Shown: piece after piece, positions 1 through 8,687 of the stretch
How the letters are laid out: every line of letters begins with the position of its first letter
Numbering within the stretch: position 1 is the first letter of the stretch
Translations under genes and position numbers: made by a program
The notes under the pieces: generated by a model
Told to the model about the DNA's origin: nothing
The model's database searches: none
The model's input: the letters and a program-made list of their open reading frames with translations, nothing else
From: Actinomycetales bacterium
GTDB lineage: Bacteria > Actinomycetota > Actinomycetes > Actinomycetales > Dermatophilaceae
DNA: 64,000 nucleotides
NCBI GenBank assembly: GCA_016710645.1
Contig: JADJVI010000032.1
Location: forward strand, 43,780 to 107,779
Direction: 5' to 3'

Positions 1-1734
1 CTCCCCCTTACACAGCCGACGAAAAGCGTTGCCCGAAAACACTTTTTGCTGATCTTGGAGATAGGCCCACAGGTTGAGGTAGGCGACGAAGTCAGAATGC
101 GGGTCGGCGAACCGGCGATGCGAGGCGGCCGCCTGCTCCTGCTTGTCCAGCGGTCGTTCCCGTGGGTCCTGGATAGACAGCGCCGCGACGATGACGATGA
201 CCTCGCGCAGGCAGCCCAGTCGATCGGCCTCCAGGAGCATCCGAGCCAGCCGCGGGTCGACCGGCAGTCGAGCGATCTCCTTCCCGTCGGCTGTCACGCC
301 ACCGGCGTGGTCGACGGCTCCCAGCTCCGACAGCAGCGCCATCCCGTCGGCGATCTGGCGCGAGTCCGGGGCGTCGACGAAGGGGAACGCCGAGATGTCG
401 CCGAGGTCGAGAGTGCGCATCTGCAGGATGACCGAGGCGAGGTTTGTGCGCAGGATCTCCGGATCGGTGAAGGCGGGCCGCTCCAGGAAGTCCTGCTCGG
501 CATACAGGCGGATGCACACCCCATCGGCGACCCGGCCGCACCGCCCGGCGCGCTGGGTGGCGCTGGCCTGGCTCACCGGCTCGATCGGCAGCCGCTGCAT
601 CTTGGTGCGCTGGCTATAGCGCGAGATGCGCGCGGTACCGGTGTCGACGACATAGCGAATACCCGGCACGGTCAGTGAGGTCTCGGCGACGTTGGTGGCG
701 AGCACGACCCGGCGCCCGGCATGCGGGGCGAAGACCCGATGTTGCTCGGCGGCCGAGAGCCGGGCGAACAGCGGCACGATCTCGGTGTCGGGCAGGCGCA
801 GGCCGGTCAAGGCTTCGGCGGCGTCGCGGATCTCGCGCTCGCCCGAGAGGAAGACGAGGATGTCATGGGCGGCCACCTCGTCATGCCCGGACGCCTCGGT
901 CCAGAGCTCCTCGACCGCCTCGACGATGCCCGTCACCTGGTCGACTTCGACCGGCCCGGTGGGCTCCTCGCGTAGCAGCGGCCGATAGCGCACCTCCACG
1001 GGATAGGTGCGCCCGGACACTTCGACGATAGGCGCGGGTCGACCTGCTGCGTCGGCGAAGTGGCGCGCGAACCGCTCGGGGTCGATGGTCGCCGAGGTGA
1101 CGATGACCTTGAGGTCGGGCCGGCGGGGCAGCAGTTGTTTGAGGTAGCCGAGGATGAAGTCGATATTGAGGCTGCGCTCGTGGGCCTCGTCGATGATGAG
1201 GGTGTCGTACCGGCGCAGATCGCGGTCACGCTGCAACTCGGCCAGCAGGATGCCGTCGGTCATGACCTTGACCAGGGTGTCGCGCGAGCTCTCGTCGGCG
1301 AACCGCACCTGATAGCCGACCACCCCGCCCAGGGGCACCTCGAGTTCCTCGGCCAGTCGCTCGGCCACCGCTCGCGCCGCGATCCGCCGCGGTTGGGTGT
1401 GCCCGATCGTGCCGTTGATCCCGCGCCCGAGTTCCAGGCAGATCTTCGGCAACTGGGTCGTCTTGCCCGAGCCCGTCTCCCCCGCGACGACGACCACCTG
1501 ATGATCGCGAATCGCCGCAGCGATCTCGTCGTGCCGCTGCACGACTGGGAGGTGGTCGGGGTAGCGGATCGGGGGCACGGACGCCGCGCGTCGCTCTCGT
1601 CGCGCGGCCCGTTCGGCCCGGTATGCCGTGTGGTCGCCTCGCCGGCGCGGGGGTCTGCGCCGGACATTGGACCCGGACCCGGCTGCGCCAACCGAGCCGG
1701 CGGACCCACCGGTATCCCGGGCAGCAGAGGACAT
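1..1734 (-). CDS. hrpA: ATP-dependent RNA helicase HrpA (3' end beyond window)
   Basis: DEAH-box helicase, about the first 578 residues of a protein that is usually near 1300. Reading down the minus strand from ATG at 1734, a basic low-complexity N-terminus leads into Walker A GETGSGKTTQLPK, the DEAH box in LIIDEAHERS, motif III VTSATID and motif VI QRAGRCGR, followed by the start of the winged-helix/HA2 region. The frame is open to base 1, so the C-terminal OB-fold and DUF3418-type parts are outside the window. HrpA homologues act in mRNA processing and rescue of stalled ribosomes. The gene lies 30 bp downstream of the deacetylase gene on the same strand and could be co-transcribed with it. 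The start is a choice: it is the first ATG after a plausible gap, and no strong Shine-Dalgarno sequence was seen. Confidence 0.9.
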   Translation of the reverse strand, partial: MSSAARDTGGSAGSVGAAGSGSNVRRRPPRRRGDHTAYRAERAARRERRAASVPPIRYPDHLPVVQRHDEIAAAIRDHQVVVVAGETGSGKTTQLPKICLELGRGINGTIGHTQPRRIAARAVAERLAEELEVPLGGVVGYQVRFADESSRDTLVKVMTDGILLAELQRDRDLRRYDTLIIDEAHERSLNIDFILGYLKQLLPRRPDLKVIVTSATIDPERFARHFADAAGRPAPIVEVSGRTYPVEVRYRPLLREEPTGPVEVDQVTGIVEAVEELWTEASGHDEVAAHDILVFLSGEREIRDAAEALTGLRLPDTEIVPLFARLSAAEQHRVFAPHAGRRVVLATNVAETSLTVPGIRYVVDTGTARISRYSQRTKMQRLPIEPVSQASATQRAGRCGRVADGVCIRLYAEQDFLERPAFTDPEILRTNLASVILQMRTLDLGDISAFPFVDAPDSRQIADGMALLSELGAVDHAGGVTADGKEIARLPVDPRLARMLLEADRLGCLREVIVIVAALSIQDPRERPLDKQEQAAASHRRFADPHSDFVAYLNLWAYLQDQQKVFSGNAFRRLCKGE

Positions 1735-1764
1735 CCCGACAGGATAGGCGCGCGGCAGCGGCGG

Positions 1765-2703
1765 TCAGCGCAGCGCAGTGAGGGTGACGAATGAATAGCC
1801 GGCCGCGCGCAGCCGGCTGATGACAGAGGGCAGCGCATCGGCATCGAGGGTGCTGTTGTCGGTCGGGTGTCCACCGAGGTGCATGAGGACGATCTCGCCC
1901 GGTCGCTGGGCCGCGACGACCCGATCGGCGACCCTGGCGGCCGACTGTCCACCCGACGTGCCCTGCCAGCCAAGGCTGTCGACCGTCCACCCCACCGCGA
2001 GGTAGCCATCGGCGTTGACCAGGGCCAGGGAATGCTTCGACGACTCCCCGAACGGGAACCGGAAGAACGGTCGGGCTTCCCCGCCGCCGGCCTGCGAGAT
2101 CGCCGCCCGGGTCCGCGTCAACTGGGACTGCACCAGGGCATCGGCGAGTTGTGGGAGGTGGGGGTGGTCCCAGGAGTGGTTGCCCACCGGCCCGATCGAC
2201 GCGAATTGGCGGATCAACCCTGGGTTGGCCTCGGCGAAACGCCCGGTCACGAAGAACGAGGCGGGCACACCTTGGGCACGCAGCGTGTCGACGATGCGCT
2301 GGGCACCCCTGGCGTCGGCTCCGCCGTCGAAGGTCAAGGCGACGACCTTGGCCGACCCGGGGATGGTCGTCACGATCTTCCCGGCATACGGACCGATTCC
2401 GGCTAAGGGCGAGGTGGGTTTGGCCGGCATGGTCGCGGAGGAGGTCCGCGGCGGACTGGGCGTAGGCGTCGGGGTCGGGCGGGCTGACGTCGTGGCGACA
2501 GCGCTGCCCGCCGTGCTGGACGTCGGCGTCGCCGACGTCGACGCCACCGCGGTAGGCGAGGTCGACGGCATACCCGCCGACGCGGAGGCGGACACCTCGG
2601 GGGGTGAGGTACGGGCTGCGGATCCGTCGGGTCCGGACGCCGAGCACCCACCTGCCGCGACGATGACCCCCACGGTCAGGACGAGCGCTGCGAGCCGCCT
2701 CAT
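1765..2703 (-). CDS. Polysaccharide deacetylase (NodB fold) lipoprotein
   Basis: 312 residues. The N-terminus MRRLAALVLTVGVIVAAGGC is a lipoprotein signal with a lipobox ending in Cys20, so the protein is expected on the outer face of the membrane. A Ser/Thr/Pro/Ala-rich spacer (about 21-95) precedes a NodB homology domain: TFDGG (motif 1), NHSWDH (motif 2, metal His residues), RFPFGE (motif 3), DSLGWQ (motif 4) and LMHLGG (motif 5). The second Asp of the usual TFDDG is Gly here, a change seen in some family members, so metal binding may differ. Likely substrate is N-acetylated cell-wall glycan (peptidoglycan or teichuronic polymer); this is inferred from the family. It sits between the metY terminator and hrpA. 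Confidence 0.85.
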   Translation of the reverse strand: MRRLAALVLTVGVIVAAGGCSASGPDGSAARTSPPEVSASASAGMPSTSPTAVASTSATPTSSTAGSAVATTSARPTPTPTPSPPRTSSATMPAKPTSPLAGIGPYAGKIVTTIPGSAKVVALTFDGGADARGAQRIVDTLRAQGVPASFFVTGRFAEANPGLIRQFASIGPVGNHSWDHPHLPQLADALVQSQLTRTRAAISQAGGGEARPFFRFPFGESSKHSLALVNADGYLAVGWTVDSLGWQGTSGGQSAARVADRVVAAQRPGEIVLMHLGGHPTDNSTLDADALPSVISRLRAAGYSFVTLTALR

Positions 2704-2719
2704 AGCTCCATCATGCGCT

Positions 2720-2753
2720 CAGGGCGCCGTTCCCGAAGCGGAACGGCGCCCTG
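2720..2753 (-). terminator. Hairpin terminator of metY
   Basis: Perfect 14-bp inverted repeat (CAGGGCGCCGTTCC and its complement) around a 6-nt loop, 23 bp past the metY stop and just upstream of the deacetylase start. It has no clear T-run, as is usual in high-GC actinobacteria. Confidence 0.75.
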
Positions 2754-2775
2754 TTGCGCAGACTTGGCCGACCGG

Positions 2776-4092
2776 TCAGCCTGCCGCGGCGGCAGCGAAG
2801 CCCTGATCGAGGTCGGCGAGGATGTCGTCGATGTGCTCGATGCCGACGGCGAGCCGGACCAGCCCGGGCGTCACGCCGGCGGAGAGCCGGTCAGCGTCGC
2901 TGCCCTGCGAGTGGGTCGTCGAGGCCGGGTGGATGACCAGCGAGCGCACGTCGCCGATGTTGGCCACGTGCGAGTGCAAGGTGAGCGCCTCGACAAAGGT
3001 CTTGCCCGCCTCGACGCCCCCGGCGATCTCGAAGGCGAGCACCGCGCCCGATCCCTGCGGGCAGTACTTCTGGGCCTTGTCATACTGGTCGTTTCCTGGC
3101 AGCGACGCCCAGCGCACCGACTCGACCTGGGGGTGGGCCTGCAGGTAGTCGGCCACCTTGCGGGCGTTGTCCAGGTGCCGCTCCATCCGCAGGCTGAGGG
3201 TTTCGACGCCCTGCGAGATGAGGAAGGCATTGAACGGCGAGGCCGCCGGCCCGAGGTCGCGCAACAACTGCACGCGCGCCTTGAGGATGAAGGCGAGGTT
3301 GGCCCCCAGCGCACTGCCCACCCCGAGGTCCCGAGCGAAGACCAGCCCGTGATAGCTCTCCTCCGGGGTGTTGTAGTTGGGGTAGCGCTCGGGGTCCTTG
3401 GCGAAGTCGAAGGTGCCACCGTCGACGATGACGCCCGCGATCGACGTGCCGTGCCCCCCGAGGTACTTCGTCGCCGAGTGGACGACGAAGTCGGCGCCCC
3501 ACTCCAGCGGCCGGATGAGGTAGGGCGTTGCGATGGTGTTGTCGACGATCAGCGGCACCCCGGCCTCGTGGGCCACCGCCGCGATCGCCTCGATGTCCAG
3601 GACCTCGACCTTGGGGTTGGAGATGCTCTCGCCGAAGAACAGCTTGGTGTTGGGCCGCACCGCGTCACGCCAGGCCTGCGGGTCGTTGGGGTTGTCGACG
3701 AAGGTGACATCGATGCCGTACTTGGGCAGGGTGAACTTCAGCAGGTTGAAGGTGCCGCCGTAGAGGCTGGGTGAGGCGACGACATGGCTGCCGGCCTCGG
3801 CGATGTTGAGGATGGCCAGGGTCTCGGCCGCCTGTCCGGAGGCCACGAGCAGCGCGCCGACACCGCCCTCCAGGGCGGCGATGCGCTGCTCGACGACATC
3901 GGTCGTCGGGTTCATCAGCCGGGTGTAGATGTTGCCGAATTCCTTCAGCGCGAACAGGTTTGCCGCGTGGTTAGTGTCCTTGAAGACGTAGGACGTGGTC
4001 TGGTAGATCGGCAGGGCCCGCGCTCCGGTCGCGCTGTCGGCCGACTGCCCGGCGTGGATCTGGCGGGTCTCGAACTTCCAGGTGTCACTCAT
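2776..4092 (-). CDS. metY: O-acetylhomoserine aminocarboxypropyltransferase (sulfhydrylase)
   Basis: 438-residue PLP enzyme of the Cys/Met metabolism family that makes homocysteine from O-acetylhomoserine and sulfide. The sequence starts MSDTWKFETRQIHAGQ. It carries the substrate/PLP motifs QTTSYVF and YTRLMNPT, the aspartate region IVDNTIATP, and the Schiff-base lysine in VHSATKYLGGHG. The start at 4092 has a good Shine-Dalgarno (GAGGAAGG) and matches family N-termini, so the in-frame extension upstream is rejected. The 240-bp leader contains a SAM-IV-type riboswitch, which fits feedback by S-adenosylmethionine. The gene ends in a strong hairpin. No metX is adjacent in this window. Confidence 0.95.
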   Translation of the reverse strand: MSDTWKFETRQIHAGQSADSATGARALPIYQTTSYVFKDTNHAANLFALKEFGNIYTRLMNPTTDVVEQRIAALEGGVGALLVASGQAAETLAILNIAEAGSHVVASPSLYGGTFNLLKFTLPKYGIDVTFVDNPNDPQAWRDAVRPNTKLFFGESISNPKVEVLDIEAIAAVAHEAGVPLIVDNTIATPYLIRPLEWGADFVVHSATKYLGGHGTSIAGVIVDGGTFDFAKDPERYPNYNTPEESYHGLVFARDLGVGSALGANLAFILKARVQLLRDLGPAASPFNAFLISQGVETLSLRMERHLDNARKVADYLQAHPQVESVRWASLPGNDQYDKAQKYCPQGSGAVLAFEIAGGVEAGKTFVEALTLHSHVANIGDVRSLVIHPASTTHSQGSDADRLSAGVTPGLVRLAVGIEHIDDILADLDQGFAAAAAG

Positions 4093-4199
4093 CGGTGCTG
4101 CCTTCCTCGTGTCGCACAGGGCAACTGCCCAGGGGTATGCCGTGCCACCGAGGGTTCGCGACGCTCTCGCGCCGACGCACCACCCGAGGGGACGGTGCG

Positions 4200-4336
4200 G
4201 GAGGGTCCCGCGCTTGCCGGTATGCCGTGAGGGGACCTCACTGCCCACCGACCTGGTCCTCACCCGGGGCACCCCACCGCGGAGGAGGGTTGCCGGCCAG
4301 CGAGCCGGGGCTTATCGCTGACGCTCTTGACCTGTT
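4200..4336 (-). ncRNA. SAM-IV riboswitch in the metY leader
   Basis: On the minus strand the leader reads GGTCAAGAGCGTCAGCGA, then AAGCCCCGGCTCGCTGG, CCGGCAACCCTCC, GCGGTGGGGTGCCCCGGGTG and AGGACCAGGT. This order matches the SAM-IV aptamer of actinobacteria as I remember it: the closing P1 (GGTC/GACC), the P2 stem with the CCGGCAACCCTCC core, and the GGTGCCCCGGGTGA strand. It lies about 110 nt ahead of metY, a typical SAM-IV target. The 3' boundary is approximate because the last hairpin was not folded. The octamer GTATGCCG overlaps the downstream part at 4220. Confidence 0.85.
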
Positions 4337-4433
4337 CCGACCATACGTGGGGCCTGGTGGGCTGGTCAGCAGCGTCTTGGATCGTGGACGCTCGAGTCAC
4401 CAGGTGATCTCGTCGAACGGCGAGAATGGGGAC

Positions 4434-5477
4434 ATGACCTACCGAGCCGACGAATACCGCGCCGCCACCGACCGCTACGACCGCCTCCCCTACCGCCGGT
4501 GCGGGCGCAGCGGGCTGGACCTGCCGGTCGTGTCACTCGGCTTGTGGCACAACTTCGGCGACGATGTGCCCCTGGAGCGCCAGCAGGCCATCCTGCGCCG
4601 CGCCTTCGACCTGGGCGTCACCCACTTCGACCTGGCGAACAACTACGGCCCGCCCTATGGCTCGGCCGAACGCAACTTCGGCACCCTCTTCGCGCGCGAC
4701 TTCCGGCCCTACCGCGACGAGCTGATCCTCTCGACCAAGGCCGGTTATGACATGTGGCCGGGGCCCTACGGTCAGGGCGGGGGCTCACGCAAATACCTGC
4801 TCGCGTCGCTGGACCAGTCTCTGGCCCGGATGGGCGTCGACTATGTCGACATCTTCTACAGCCACCGTTTCGACGCGACGACCCCGCTGGAGGAGACCCT
4901 GGGGGCGCTCGACTCGGCCGTGCGCGCGGGCAAGGCTCTCTATGTCGGCATCTCGTCCTACTCCGGTGAGCGCACCCGCGAGGCGGTCGCGATCCTGCGC
5001 GAGATGGGCACGCCACTGCTCATTCACCAGCCGTCCTACTCCATGCTCAACCGCTGGATCGAGCGCGACCTGCTCGACGTGCTCGGCGAAACGGGGGTGG
5101 GTTGTATCGCCTTCTCACCGCTGGCCCAGGGCATGCTCACCAACAAGTACCTCGGCGGGATTCCCGCGGATTCCCGTGCGGCGCAAGGAAAGTCGCTCGA
5201 CCCGGCGCTGCTGACCGACGCCGCCCTGACCCACATCCGGGCGCTCAACGACATCGCCGCAGCCCGCGGGCAGTCGCTGGCGCAGCTCGCCCTGGCGTGG
5301 GCCTTGCGTGACCAGCGAGTCACGTCCGTGCTCATCGGAGCCTCCAGCGTGGCTCAGCTTGAGGACTCGCTCGCGGCGACGACAAATCTGGACTTCACCG
5401 ACGACGAGCTCGCGGTCATCGATGCGCACGCGGTCGAGTCGGGGATCAACCTCTGGGCATCCTCCTCCGCGCACTAG
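4434..5477 (+). CDS. Aldo/keto reductase, L-glyceraldehyde 3-phosphate reductase-like
   Basis: 347-residue AKR-fold NADPH-dependent oxidoreductase, closest in layout to the YghZ/MgrA group that reduces L-glyceraldehyde 3-phosphate and methylglyoxal-like aldehydes. The catalytic tetrad is visible: Asp and Tyr in FDLANNYGP, Lys in LSTKAGYDM, His in FYSHRFD. Family features also include SLGLWHNFG near the N-terminus and the C-terminal cofactor region VLIGASSVAQL. The ATG at 4434 follows a GGGGA Shine-Dalgarno; an upstream in-frame extension runs into the metY leader and is not believable. Divergent from metY, followed at once by a hairpin. The exact substrate is inferred. Confidence 0.9.
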   Translation: MTYRADEYRAATDRYDRLPYRRCGRSGLDLPVVSLGLWHNFGDDVPLERQQAILRRAFDLGVTHFDLANNYGPPYGSAERNFGTLFARDFRPYRDELILSTKAGYDMWPGPYGQGGGSRKYLLASLDQSLARMGVDYVDIFYSHRFDATTPLEETLGALDSAVRAGKALYVGISSYSGERTREAVAILREMGTPLLIHQPSYSMLNRWIERDLLDVLGETGVGCIAFSPLAQGMLTNKYLGGIPADSRAAQGKSLDPALLTDAALTHIRALNDIAAARGQSLAQLALAWALRDQRVTSVLIGASSVAQLEDSLAATTNLDFTDDELAVIDAHAVESGINLWASSSAH

Positions 5478-5507
5478 CCAGCCCGGCTCGGCGGATCCGG
5501 GCTGGCT
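5476..5507 (+). terminator. Hairpin after the aldo/keto reductase
   Basis: Perfect 11-bp arms (AGCCAGCCCGG and complement) with a 10-nt loop. The first arm overlaps the TAG stop at 5475-5477. The next gene starts at 5519. Confidence 0.65.
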
Positions 5508-5518
5508 AGACTCCGAGC

Positions 5519-6178
5519 GTGGCCGACGACCTGCCTGCGGATGCGCGGAGGGTGCAAGTCCGGCGCTTCTTCGGGTTGTTCGGCGGGGTCCTCGATCGGT
5601 CGACGGTGGGTGTGCTCGTCCTGGCCGTCCTCTTCGCGGGAACAGGCGCCGCAGGTGGCTGGTCGGGAGCCGAAGCCCAGGAGAATGCGCTCGTGTCCGC
5701 CGAGCCCGGTGCCGCCGTCACGGCTGACCCGCTCACCGTGACGATCAAGAAGGCGTATGTCGCCGACGCCATCCCGAGCCTGGCTCCGGCCCGACCGGGA
5801 TCGCGCTTCGTCCTGGTCACGGTGACCGTGGAGAACACGTCCCCTCGGCCGGTAGACGCTCGCACCAGCGCAGCCAGTTTTCAGGTGGCCCTCCCCGGGC
5901 TGCGGCAATTCGGTCGACCTGTGTCCCCGGAAGCCGCCCGGCCGGACGTGGTGCGCGCCATCGATGCGACCCCGCTGGGCGCCCTCCAGCCCGGCGTCGT
6001 GCAGAACCTCGCCCTGGTGTGGGAGCAAGACGCCGCGCAAGAAGTTCCGCAGCAGGTATCGATCGTCGTCGTCGGGCACACCTGGCGGGTGTCCGCCCTC
6101 GACGGGTCACGGCAGTGGTTCGATCCGACGCCAGCGGCGACTGTCGAGCTGCCCCTGGCCCCACTACCGGCGGTCTGA
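5519..6178 (+). CDS. Membrane-anchored protein, DUF4352-like fold suspected
   Basis: 219 residues from a GTG. One transmembrane segment (about residues 30-48, TVGVLVLAVLFAGTGAAGG) is followed by an extracytoplasmic domain with the pattern LTVTIKKAYVADAI and FVLVTVTVENTSPRPVD, which resembles Ig-like DUF4352 proteins that bear a TVxxxV...xNxG core. I do not recognise a specific family. It is the first gene of a three-gene run (5519-7426) whose members share the same plan: one N-terminal TM and an all-beta exported domain. Overlapping or near-overlapping starts imply one operon. Confidence 0.7.
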   Translation: MADDLPADARRVQVRRFFGLFGGVLDRSTVGVLVLAVLFAGTGAAGGWSGAEAQENALVSAEPGAAVTADPLTVTIKKAYVADAIPSLAPARPGSRFVLVTVTVENTSPRPVDARTSAASFQVALPGLRQFGRPVSPEAARPDVVRAIDATPLGALQPGVVQNLALVWEQDAAQEVPQQVSIVVVGHTWRVSALDGSRQWFDPTPAATVELPLAPLPAV

Positions 6179-6179
6179 G

Positions 6180-6779
6180 ATGACCACTCGGCAGAATGCC
6201 GTCACCGGCCTGGTCGTCATCGCCGCGCTGGCCGCTGGATCCGCGCTCATCTCACGAGTACCCGGGCCGCAGGAGATCGCCCTAGCACCCTTCCTCCATG
6301 CGGGCACGGTGGGCGCTCCCATCCACCTGCGCACCGGCGAGATCGTCGTTGACGGGGTGCAGGCCAGCACTCAGGTGCGGCAAGGGGCGATCACCGCGAG
6401 CACGACCGGGCACTGGCTGGTCGTCACGCTGCGCTACACCGCCGCTGACACGCCGGCCTCGTTGGCCGGGATGACCGTCCAGAGCCGCGACGGGCGCACC
6501 TACTCCCTGGCCCGTCCGTTCCAGTCCGCGTGCGGCGTCGGGCAACCCGGCGTGACCATCGCGTGCAGTATGCCGTTCGAGCTTGCGCCCGATGCGCTCG
6601 AAGGGGCGCACCTGAGGGTTCCCGCTGCCCTCTTGGGGGGCGGCGAAGGCGACGACATCGCGGATGTGGATCTGGGCATCGACGCCGCGACAGCAGCGCG
6701 CCTGGCCGTGGCCACCGAGCCGGTGCGGATCGAGGCCGTCACCGTGGTCGGCGCCCAGCGGGTTGGGGGCACGCCATGA
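6180..6779 (+). CDS. Membrane-anchored hypothetical protein
   Basis: 199 residues starting one base after the previous stop. An N-terminal TM (about 8-24, VTGLVVIAALAAGSALI) is followed by an exported domain with GEIVVDGVQASTQVR and GHWLVVTLRYTAADTPASL, again a beta-sandwich-like pattern similar to its upstream neighbour. Two cysteines (about residues 122 and 130) could form a disulfide outside the cell. No function is recognised. Its ATG and the next gene's ATG are tightly coupled (ATGA overlap at 6776-6779). Confidence 0.7.
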   Translation: MTTRQNAVTGLVVIAALAAGSALISRVPGPQEIALAPFLHAGTVGAPIHLRTGEIVVDGVQASTQVRQGAITASTTGHWLVVTLRYTAADTPASLAGMTVQSRDGRTYSLARPFQSACGVGQPGVTIACSMPFELAPDALEGAHLRVPAALLGGGEGDDIADVDLGIDAATAARLAVATEPVRIEAVTVVGAQRVGGTP

Positions 6780-7426
6780 CATCAGACCCCGCGGCGCGTC
6801 ACACCGGTCAGCAGCCACCACCGTCGTGGTGGCGCCGCAATCGGGTTGCGCTGGTCGCGCTGCTCCCGATGCTCGCCCTCGCGCTGGCAGCGTCGTCCTT
6901 TCGCTACGTGTCGATCTATCGACCGACCACCTTCGTGGCGGGTCAGGTCGCGACCGGCTCGACCGGGCGCTTCTTGGCGCCCGTGCCCGGTGCGGAGCCG
7001 CCGACAACCCGGGACGTGTCCATCACCCTCGTCTCGGCGACCCCACATGCGAGCAGCGGCGACCTCAGCGCAGCGAAGGGCACCCGGCTGTGGGAGGTGG
7101 AGCTGGAGTTCGCAGCCGATCCGGGTGTCCCCTTGACCGGCTGCACGATCGAACTCCTGGACGTCGCTGGTCAGGTCTATGGGACGGCCGGGGGCAAGCC
7201 GGTGCCGGCGACCGGCCGGGACCGCACGGCATACCCCGGGTGTGTTCCTGACGCGACCCCGGGACCGGAGCTCGATCTGGACGGGCGGGTGATCCCCGCG
7301 ACAGGCCGGCAGCGCCCGGCGAGCTGGCCCGTCCTGGCGGTCATCGCCATCCCGACCTCTGGCACGCCTGTCGCGGTGCGGATCCATTGGGGCCCACCGG
7401 ACTACGCGCAGCTGCCGTTACCTTGA
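6776..7426 (+). CDS. Membrane-anchored hypothetical protein
   Basis: 216 residues, ATG overlapping the preceding stop (ATGA). A short cytoplasmic stretch rich in Pro/Trp/Arg precedes one TM (about 22-40, VALVALLPMLALALAAS). The exported part has DVSITLVSATPHASSGD and LWEVELEFAADPGV and two cysteines (about 122 and 159). It resembles the two preceding proteins in plan rather than in clear sequence. Its last 9 bp overlap the end of the convergent membrane-protein gene. Function unknown; possibly subunits or paralogues of one envelope complex (inference). Confidence 0.7.
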   Translation: MTSDPAARHTGQQPPPSWWRRNRVALVALLPMLALALAASSFRYVSIYRPTTFVAGQVATGSTGRFLAPVPGAEPPTTRDVSITLVSATPHASSGDLSAAKGTRLWEVELEFAADPGVPLTGCTIELLDVAGQVYGTAGGKPVPATGRDRTAYPGCVPDATPGPELDLDGRVIPATGRQRPASWPVLAVIAIPTSGTPVAVRIHWGPPDYAQLPLP

Positions 7427-8680
7427 CGCGGCGCGCTGCGCGAGGATGATCCGGTTGACGGCGGCGGCCAGCAACGTCGCGACCAGGACGAAATAGCACC
7501 CACGGGCCACCATGCTCACGATGGGCTGGTATGCCGCGCCGGCCAGAGCCGCCTGCGGCCCGATCACTCCTCGCGCGATCCACGTGACGGCAGATTGAAC
7601 GAGCGTCGCGCTGACGAACACCAGACAGACCAGGACCATCGGCACGACACCGGCGACTGCGACCTTGCCGATCGCGGTGCGGGTGGACTGGATCGGACTC
7701 GTGATCGGTTCCAGCGCATTCCCGGTCGCGGTCCATAGCGGCTCCGGGAGCCGGTCGGCGAGCCGGCGCAGGGCCGATCGCTCGGGTTCGGGTAGCTCCT
7801 CCTCTGCGGCCGGCCGCCCCGCAGCCGCCCGGGAAGGCGGGGTGAGGGCACCTCCGAGAATGGTGGCGCCCATGGCCAGCCAGGCGACGGGCACGACGAC
7901 CAGGTCGCCGAGATCTCCGAGGAGGGCGCCAACCCCGTCACGGATCGCGACGAGCGGCCCGGACACCGGACTCGCCAGCAAGAGCAGGTTTTCCCACCAC
8001 TCGGTGACGGTCGCCACAACCACTCGTGATCGCACCCACTCGGTGATGGCGTCGAGGTGGCTCGCCAACGAAGCGGCGAGGGTGACCATCCAGAGCGCCT
8101 CCACGTAGCCACCGAGAGCGGCCCAGCGCCAGGAGCGGCCGACCAGGCCATATCCGGCGATGACCCGTCGCAGCACCAGCGCGAGCCCAACGATCAGCAG
8201 CAACGGCCAACCGGAGGCGATGAGTGCTCGGGAGTAGTCCGCAGTGAGGGGTTGCGAGACTGCCTCGTCGAGGGTGGTGTCATGGACGAACTGCACGGTG
8301 TCGTCACGGAGCAAGCCCTGGGTGCTGTAGACCGCGAGGAACGGGATGAGTACGGCCGTCGCGACCTGCCAATGGCTGCGCCAGTCATTCGCCGACCCCG
8401 TGCTCGCACCGGCCCAGGGAAAGGCGGCCAGGCCCTCCCCCGCGACGCGGATCATCACCACGAGGGCGATGAGAGTCAGCAGGGACGCCAACGGCACGAG
8501 CAGGACCGCGGCGGTGGGGCTGCGATCGGAGACCCAGGTCGCCAACCACAGCACACCCATTCGCCCCGCCGCGCCGGCGAGGTAGAGGACCCCAAGAATC
8601 GGCCAATGCCGCAACAGAGCCCGGGCAGTATCGGCGAGGACCTCCCCGACCCCCCTGAAGCCCTGGTGCAGCACACGCAC
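7418..8680 (-). CDS. Multi-pass membrane protein of unknown function
   Basis: 420 residues from a GTG, with about eight hydrophobic segments: WPILGVLYLAGAAGRMGVLW, AAVLLVPLASLLTLIALVVM, VATAVLIPFLAVY, WPLLLIVGLALVL, YVEALWMVTLAASLA, LVVVPVAWLAMGATILGG, GVVPMVLVCLVFVSATLV and CYFVLVATLLAAAVN. A charged loop (about 275-320) separates the last two. No catalytic motif is seen. It starts 7 bp after the PPK2 stop, so it probably shares that transcript, and it converges on the three-gene membrane-anchored run. This pairing suggests, but does not prove, a shared envelope role. Confidence 0.75.
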   Translation of the reverse strand: MRVLHQGFRGVGEVLADTARALLRHWPILGVLYLAGAAGRMGVLWLATWVSDRSPTAAVLLVPLASLLTLIALVVMIRVAGEGLAAFPWAGASTGSANDWRSHWQVATAVLIPFLAVYSTQGLLRDDTVQFVHDTTLDEAVSQPLTADYSRALIASGWPLLLIVGLALVLRRVIAGYGLVGRSWRWAALGGYVEALWMVTLAASLASHLDAITEWVRSRVVVATVTEWWENLLLLASPVSGPLVAIRDGVGALLGDLGDLVVVPVAWLAMGATILGGALTPPSRAAAGRPAAEEELPEPERSALRRLADRLPEPLWTATGNALEPITSPIQSTRTAIGKVAVAGVVPMVLVCLVFVSATLVQSAVTWIARGVIGPQAALAGAAYQPIVSMVARGCYFVLVATLLAAAVNRIILAQRAASR

Positions 8681-8687
8681 CCGGTCG

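Noticed and set aside
2713..4278. Plus-strand frames of over 350 codons opposite metY
   Set aside because: Antisense shadows; metY has full catalytic motifs and a riboswitch on the minus strand.
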